Assembly: GCA_030596185.1 (NCBI GenBank) | Contig: JAUVKP010000020.1 | Coordinates: 1-9,135 of the forward strand | Length of the DNA stretch: 9,135 bases | Direction of reading: 5' to 3' | From: Fidelibacterota bacterium | Lineage (GTDB): Bacteria; Fidelibacterota; Fidelibacteria; Fidelibacterales; Fidelibacteraceae | Part shown: piece by piece, positions 5,438 through 9,135 of the stretch | How the letters are laid out: each line of letters starts with the position of its first letter | Numbering within the stretch: the first letter of the stretch is position 1 | Position numbers and translations under genes: made by a program | Notes under the pieces: model-generated | The model's input: only the letters and a program-made list of their open reading frames with translations | Told to the model about the DNA's origin: nothing | The model's database searches: none

Positions 5438-7153
5438 ATGAATATAAAAATAAATAATAACGCATATTGGGCAAACCCGGGTGAAACTATTCTTCAAGTA
5501 GCACAGCGTGAAGGTATTAAGATCCCAACCTTATGTTATATTGCCGACCTCACCCCTAGCGGTGCTTGCCGTATTTGTATAGTAGAGCTCAGCAACGGAC
5601 AATTGGTTCCATCTTGTGCCTACCCCGTAGCAGACGGTATGGAAGTGCTAACCAATTCTAAGAAAGTTCGCCGTTCACGCAAATCTATTATTGAATTGTT
5701 GATCGCTAACCATCCGCAGGATTGCCTGGTCTGTGTTCGCAACGGTTGCTGCGATCTTCAGGACCTCGCAGCCGAATATGGTGTACGTTCTTACCGTTAT
5801 GTTGGTGAAAAACGAAGTGGAAAACTTGACCTCGCAAGTCCCGCCGTTGAGCGCGACCCTGAAAAATGTATTCTATGCGGACGTTGTGTTCGCATGTGTC
5901 ACGAAGTCCAGAACGTGGGCGCTATTGATTTTGTCGATCGTGGATTTTACTCAAACGTCGCTCCGGCAATGAACCGTTCTTTGAATACAACCGCTTGTGT
6001 TTACTGCGGACAATGTATTGTCGCTTGCCCGGTTGGCGCACTTCGTGAAAAATCTTATCTAAAACAAGCGTGGGAAGCGATCAATGATCCTGATGTACAT
6101 GTCATAGCCCAGGTTGCTCCGGCGGTTCGCGTAGCGATTGGTGAAGAATTCGGCATGGCTCCGGGCACCATCTCAACCGGCAAGATACCTGCTGCTTTAC
6201 GCCGCATTGGAGTTAATGAAATTTTCGATACAAACTTTGCAGCCGATCTAACCATTATGGAAGAAGCCAATGAGCTGATCGATCGTATTAAAAATGGTGG
6301 TAAACTTCCGATGTTTACTTCTTGTTCTCCCGGCTGGATTAAATACGTTGAACATTTCTATCCTGAACTTTTTGATAATATCTCAACGTGTAAATCCCCT
6401 CAGGGCATGCAGGGTGCAATGATCAAATCTTATTATGCACAGAAAAGAGGAATTGACCCCGCTAAGATCTTTGTTCTTTCTATTATGCCTTGTACTGCCA
6501 AGAAATTTGAAGCCGGCCGTCCTGAACTGTCAGTTACACACACGGCTCCTGATGTAGACGTTGTTATTTCCACCCGCGAGTTCGCACGTATGATGCGTCT
6601 TGCCGGTATTGACTTCACACGCATGCCGGATGAAGGCTTTGATGATCCCTTGGGTGAAGCTACCGGTGCCGGCGCTCTTTTTGGTGCATCGGGTGGGGTA
6701 ATGGAAGCTGCATTGCGTACCGCACACTTCATGATCACCGGTAAAGATATGGACCGTATTGATTTCACATCCATTCGTGGACTTGAAGGTGTTAAGGAAT
6801 CCAGTATCAAAATCGGTAATGCGACCTTAAAAGTCGCTGCGGTCAGTGGCTTGCACAATATAGATAAATTCCTCGAAGATGTTAAAAACGGCAAGTCCAA
6901 ATTTCACTTCATTGAGGTCATGGCATGTCCCGGTGGATGTATTAACGGTGGTGGCCAGCCTTTGCCAAGCTCTCCCGAAAAGATCAAAAAACGCATGGAA
7001 GCTATTTATGAAGTTGATCGTTCATTACCGAAACGTTGTTCACATTACAATGATTCGATCAATGCACTCTACGATACTTTCCTCGGCAAGCCTGGTGGAA
7101 AGAAATCGCATGAATTACTTCATACACATTTTTTCAAACGTGAATCCATATAA
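5438..7153 (+). CDS. hydA: [FeFe]-hydrogenase catalytic subunit (HydA)
   Basis: HydA interconverts protons and H2 at the H-cluster; with HydB and HydC it likely couples this to NAD(H) and ferredoxin. In the 571 residues: [2Fe-2S] ligands C33, C44, C47, C60; the His-ligated cluster H92, C96, C99, C105; two [4Fe-4S] clusters C144/C147/C150/C154 and C187/C190/C193/C197. The H-domain carries TSCSPGW (294-300), MPCTAKKFE (350-358, C352) and EVMACPGGCINGGGQP (493-508, C497 and C501). Proton-path glutamates appear as E276 and E279 (MEEANEL). The C-terminal small-subunit motif LGKPGGKKSHELLHTHF ends the protein, with no extra [2Fe-2S] domain. S297 stands where the best-studied enzymes have a cluster cysteine. 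AAAGGAA precedes the ATG; 18 bases separate it from hydB. Confidence 0.96.
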   Translation: MNIKINNNAYWANPGETILQVAQREGIKIPTLCYIADLTPSGACRICIVELSNGQLVPSCAYPVADGMEVLTNSKKVRRSRKSIIELLIANHPQDCLVCVRNGCCDLQDLAAEYGVRSYRYVGEKRSGKLDLASPAVERDPEKCILCGRCVRMCHEVQNVGAIDFVDRGFYSNVAPAMNRSLNTTACVYCGQCIVACPVGALREKSYLKQAWEAINDPDVHVIAQVAPAVRVAIGEEFGMAPGTISTGKIPAALRRIGVNEIFDTNFAADLTIMEEANELIDRIKNGGKLPMFTSCSPGWIKYVEHFYPELFDNISTCKSPQGMQGAMIKSYYAQKRGIDPAKIFVLSIMPCTAKKFEAGRPELSVTHTAPDVDVVISTREFARMMRLAGIDFTRMPDEGFDDPLGEATGAGALFGASGGVMEAALRTAHFMITGKDMDRIDFTSIRGLEGVKESSIKIGNATLKVAAVSGLHNIDKFLEDVKNGKSKFHFIEVMACPGGCINGGGQPLPSSPEKIKKRMEAIYEVDRSLPKRCSHYNDSINALYDTFLGKPGGKKSHELLHTHFFKRESI

Positions 7154-7171
7154 TCCCAAAAGGATGATACA

Positions 7172-7582
7172 ATGAATAAAAAAATCTTACTTGTAGACGA
7201 TGATCCCGATTTGATCGATATGTATCAACCCTATCTCCAGCAGAACGGGTATGATGTAAAAGCAGCTTATAATACCAGCGAAGCAAAAGAGATATTCCCT
7301 GACTTCGATCCCGATATAGTGTTATGTGATCTTGTCATGGAACACTTTGACAGTGGTTTTGTGCTCTGTCATTGGATGGCTCGTCAACCGGAACGTGATA
7401 AACGTTGGGTTGTGATCTTCACTTCTACGGGACACGAAACCGGCTACCGTTTTTCTACTCAGACAAAAGAAGAAAAAAGTTGGATCAATGCGGATGATTA
7501 TCTGGATAAACCCATTGCTCCACGGGACCTGCTTCAATATGTAGAAGAAAAGGTATTACCGGTTCTCGCTGATAAAAAATAA
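7172..7582 (+). CDS. Single-domain response regulator of the hydrogenase operon
   Basis: This stand-alone receiver (CheY-like) domain of 136 residues has no output domain. It shows the acidic pocket D9-D11 (LVDDDPD), the predicted phosphorylation site D53 (VLCDLVME), T84 (IFTSTGHE) and K113 (LDKPI). The stretch between T84 and the ADDYLDKP block is about seven residues longer than in an ordinary receiver, with GYRFSTQTKEEKSWI. That resembles receivers I recall beside NuoE/NuoF-type hydrogenase genes. Its ribosome site AAAGGATG precedes the ATG, and 18 bases separate it from hydA. No histidine kinase is in the window, so its partner and output are unknown. It may act by protein contact, possibly on the hydrogenase or its expression (inference). 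Confidence 0.88.
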   Translation: MNKKILLVDDDPDLIDMYQPYLQQNGYDVKAAYNTSEAKEIFPDFDPDIVLCDLVMEHFDSGFVLCHWMARQPERDKRWVVIFTSTGHETGYRFSTQTKEEKSWINADDYLDKPIAPRDLLQYVEEKVLPVLADKK

Positions 7583-7608
7583 TCTTCTTTTCTGTTAACC
7601 TTGAAATT

Positions 7609-7638
7609 TCCCCTCTACCAAATCGTGAGGGGATTTTT
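7609..7638 (+). terminator. Intrinsic terminator of the hydCBA-receiver operon
   Basis: TCCCCTC (7609-7615) and GAGGGGA (7627-7633) form a perfect 7-bp stem with an 11-base loop, followed by TTTTT (7634-7638). It lies 27 bases after the response regulator stop and makes hydG a separate transcription unit. Confidence 0.75.
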
Positions 7639-7713
7639 CATTTAAAGAAAATCGCTCATTGACATGATTTAAGGTTGGAATGAATATCTTTTAGATAGGA
7701 TGAACATGATTAT

Positions 7714-7769
7714 GGATGATGGATGATGGATGATAGATGATAGATGATGGATGATGGATGATGGATAAT
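7714..7769. repeat. Heptamer tandem repeat, eight copies
   Basis: Eight uninterrupted units of RGATGAT fill 56 bases: five exact GGATGAT, two AGATGAT and a final GGATAAT. The unit length is not a multiple of three and no gene uses the segment; the open frame on the other strand is an artefact of the repeat. It lies about 200 bases upstream of hydG. Confidence 0.9.
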
Positions 7770-7808
7770 ACTTCTTTATGCATACCCAGAATTGAGATAC
7801 AATAAGAT

Positions 7809-7832
7809 AGACGCGAAGCATCGCGTCTCTAC
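7809..7832. repeat. REP palindrome, degenerate second copy
   Basis: AGACGCGA and TCGCGTCT pair around an AGCA loop. The right arm TCGCGTCTCTAC (7821-7832) is identical to the corresponding arm of the palindrome at 2780-2807, whereas the left arm has lost its outer bases and the centre has changed from TTAA to AGCA. It sits in the gap between the terminator and hydG. Together with the heptamer array and the promoter region this accounts for most of the 387 bases without a gene (7583-7969). Confidence 0.75.
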
Positions 7833-7866
7833 TCCCTACTCTTACACTCCGAATTCCGAACACCCG

Positions 7867-7942
7867 AACTTTAAATCTAGACCTAAACTTTAAATTGTAA
7901 CATTTGAAATTAATTGGACTTTAAAATAGTAATTCGTACATT
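7867..7942 (+). promoter_or_regulatory. Candidate hydG control region
   Basis: The decamer AACTTTAAAT occurs at 7867-7876 and 7886-7895, 19 bases apart, and ACTTTAAAAT again at 7918-7927. The first two lie on the same face of the helix if it has about two turns between them. A possible promoter is TTGGAC (7914-7919), 17 bases, TACATT (7937-7942), which would start transcription about 20 bases before the hydG ribosome site. The -10 match is modest, and the decamers may be only simple AT-rich repeats. Confidence 0.35.
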
Positions 7943-7969
7943 TCATGTTCGCTATTAATAAGGAGTAAA

Positions 7970-9135
7970 ATGAAATTTAAACCGCAGATATATCGTATAC
8001 CAGATGAAGCGATGAAGCCATTTATCGACCCTGATGAGATCCATGAATTTCTTGATCGTCCCAAACCGACTTCAGAACATGTACGGCATATTATCGACAA
8101 ATCCCTAAGCAAAGAACGCCTGTCTCTTGAAGAAACTGCGGATCTACTAAATGCCGATGATCCGGAACTGATCGAAGCCATTAAATCCGGCGCTCGTACA
8201 TTAAAAGAACGTATCTACGGTAATCGTATCGTTCTCTTTGCTCCTTTATATATCGGCAATAAATGTGTTAACAATTGCAAATATTGCGGCTTCCGCGTTT
8301 CAAATACAGATCAAGTTCGTACAACACTTTCTGAAGAACAAATGATCCGGGAAGTTGAAGCGCTCGAAGAGAACGGACAAAAACGATTGATCCTGGTTTA
8401 TGGCGAGCATCCCGAATATAATGCTGAATTTATGGCTCAAACGGTTAAAACGATTTATGGTGTTAAAAAAGGCAAAGGCGAAATTCGCCGAGTCAATATC
8501 AATGCAGCCCCATTAGATGTTGAGGGATTTAAAACAGTTAAAGAATCCGGGATCGGCACCTATCAGGTCTTTCAAGAAACCTACCATCCCGAAACATATA
8601 AAAATTATCATCCTTCTGGTCCAAAAAGTGATTTTATCTGGCGCCTGACATCCCTTGATCGAGCTATGGAGGGTGGTATTGATGATCTTGGTTTTGGGGC
8701 ACTGTTCGGTCTTTTTGATTGGATATATGAAGTTCTAGCATTACTTAGACATACCAATCATTTTGAAGCTGTATACAATATTGGGCCACATACAATTTCA
8801 TTCCCGCGTATTAAAGCAGCAGCCGGAACGGATGTGGATCCCCAATATGAGGTTTCAGACGAAGATTTTGTCCGCCTTATTGCGATTTTACGCTTAGCTG
8901 TTCCTTATACCGGCATGATCTTGACGGCACGCGAACCTGTCGCCATTCGCCGGGAAGCACTAACATTCGGAGTATCCCAGATAGATGGAGGCACAAAACT
9001 TGAAATAGGAGCCTATGCTGAAAAGGATCAGGATTCTCAAAACCTGAATCGCGAACAATTCGAGATCAATGATTCTCGTTCCTTAAATGAGATCATTGAT
9101 GAACTTCTGGATCAGGGTTATTTGCCGTCATTTTG
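7970..9135 (+). CDS. hydG: [FeFe]-hydrogenase H-cluster maturase HydG (3' end outside window)
   Basis: HydG is a radical S-adenosylmethionine enzyme that cleaves tyrosine to p-cresol, CO and cyanide and delivers an iron-carbonyl-cyanide unit for the H-cluster. The visible 388 residues start MKFKPQIYRIPDEA. They carry the radical-SAM signature CVNNCKYC (C99, C103, C106), followed by GFR and a long TIM-barrel region with LVYGEHPEY and QVFQETYHPETY. This matches HydG rather than ThiH or HydE by its extended N-terminus and the YHPSGPKSDF block. The window ends after LPSF, right where the C-terminal second iron-sulfur motif (CTACYR type) should begin; some 80 residues are missing. The start ATG at 7970 has AGGAG five bases upstream. 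It maturates the HydA encoded upstream, and hydE and hydF are expected further downstream. Confidence 0.95.
   Translation, partial: MKFKPQIYRIPDEAMKPFIDPDEIHEFLDRPKPTSEHVRHIIDKSLSKERLSLEETADLLNADDPELIEAIKSGARTLKERIYGNRIVLFAPLYIGNKCVNNCKYCGFRVSNTDQVRTTLSEEQMIREVEALEENGQKRLILVYGEHPEYNAEFMAQTVKTIYGVKKGKGEIRRVNINAAPLDVEGFKTVKESGIGTYQVFQETYHPETYKNYHPSGPKSDFIWRLTSLDRAMEGGIDDLGFGALFGLFDWIYEVLALLRHTNHFEAVYNIGPHTISFPRIKAAAGTDVDPQYEVSDEDFVRLIAILRLAVPYTGMILTAREPVAIRREALTFGVSQIDGGTKLEIGAYAEKDQDSQNLNREQFEINDSRSLNEIIDELLDQGYLPSF

Noticed and set aside
7669..7863. Small minus-strand protein of 64 residues upstream of hydG
   Set aside because: Most of it is the heptamer repeat read as PSSIIHH-like words plus the REP palindrome. 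It has no convincing ribosome site and looks like a chance open frame.

Overview
The window looks like chromosomal DNA of an anaerobic, hydrogen-metabolising bacterium with moderate to low GC. It carries a multimeric [FeFe]-hydrogenase operon, clear purine-rich ribosome binding sites and sigma70-like promoters. Its non-coding sequence is littered with REP-type palindromes, a REP-associated transposase remnant and short tandem repeats. That mix recalls FCB-superphylum lineages (Cloacimonadota, Marinimicrobia, Ignavibacteriota and relatives), but this placement is inference from memory, not a database result.

Left part (1-2540), minus strand: three housekeeping genes in the order yajC (SecDF-associated membrane protein), def (peptide deformylase) and fmt (methionyl-tRNA formyltransferase, running off the left edge). 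def and fmt together add and remove the formyl group of initiator methionine and are commonly adjacent. Here about 740 bp separate them, and 611 bp of that (940-1550) is a repeat island. The island is bounded by inverted pairs of small hairpins and contains an array of 17-bp tandem units with a 51-bp higher-order period, a 34-bp exact direct repeat and two imperfect REP-like palindromes. On the minus strand the def-proximal hairpins are followed by T tracts and look like tandem intrinsic terminators.

Middle (2541-2973): a divergent intergenic region with a truncated C-terminal fragment of a REP-associated tyrosine transposase (RAYT). Its apparent 5' end is built from a perfect 28-bp palindrome. 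A good promoter (TTGTAT, 17 bp, TATAAT) for the hydrogenase operon follows.

Right part (2974-9135), plus strand: hydC, hydB and hydA encode a NuoE-like, a NuoF-like and an [FeFe] catalytic subunit. This is the architecture of electron-bifurcating or NAD(H)-coupled hydrogenases. They are followed 18 bp later by a single-domain response regulator and then an intrinsic terminator. After about 330 bp holding a heptamer tandem repeat and a second, degenerate copy of the REP palindrome, hydG begins. HydG is the radical-SAM maturase that makes CO and cyanide for the H-cluster. It is cut off by the right edge just before its C-terminal cluster-binding motif. The layout couples the enzyme (HydABC), a signalling protein of unknown partner, and the start of a maturation locus; hydE and hydF are not in view.

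The hydrogenase system itself is a known type. The least explained features are the 17-bp/51-bp repeat island between def and fmt, the TSCSPGW form of the H-cluster loop in HydA with a nearby extra cysteine, and the orphan response regulator inside the hydrogenase operon.
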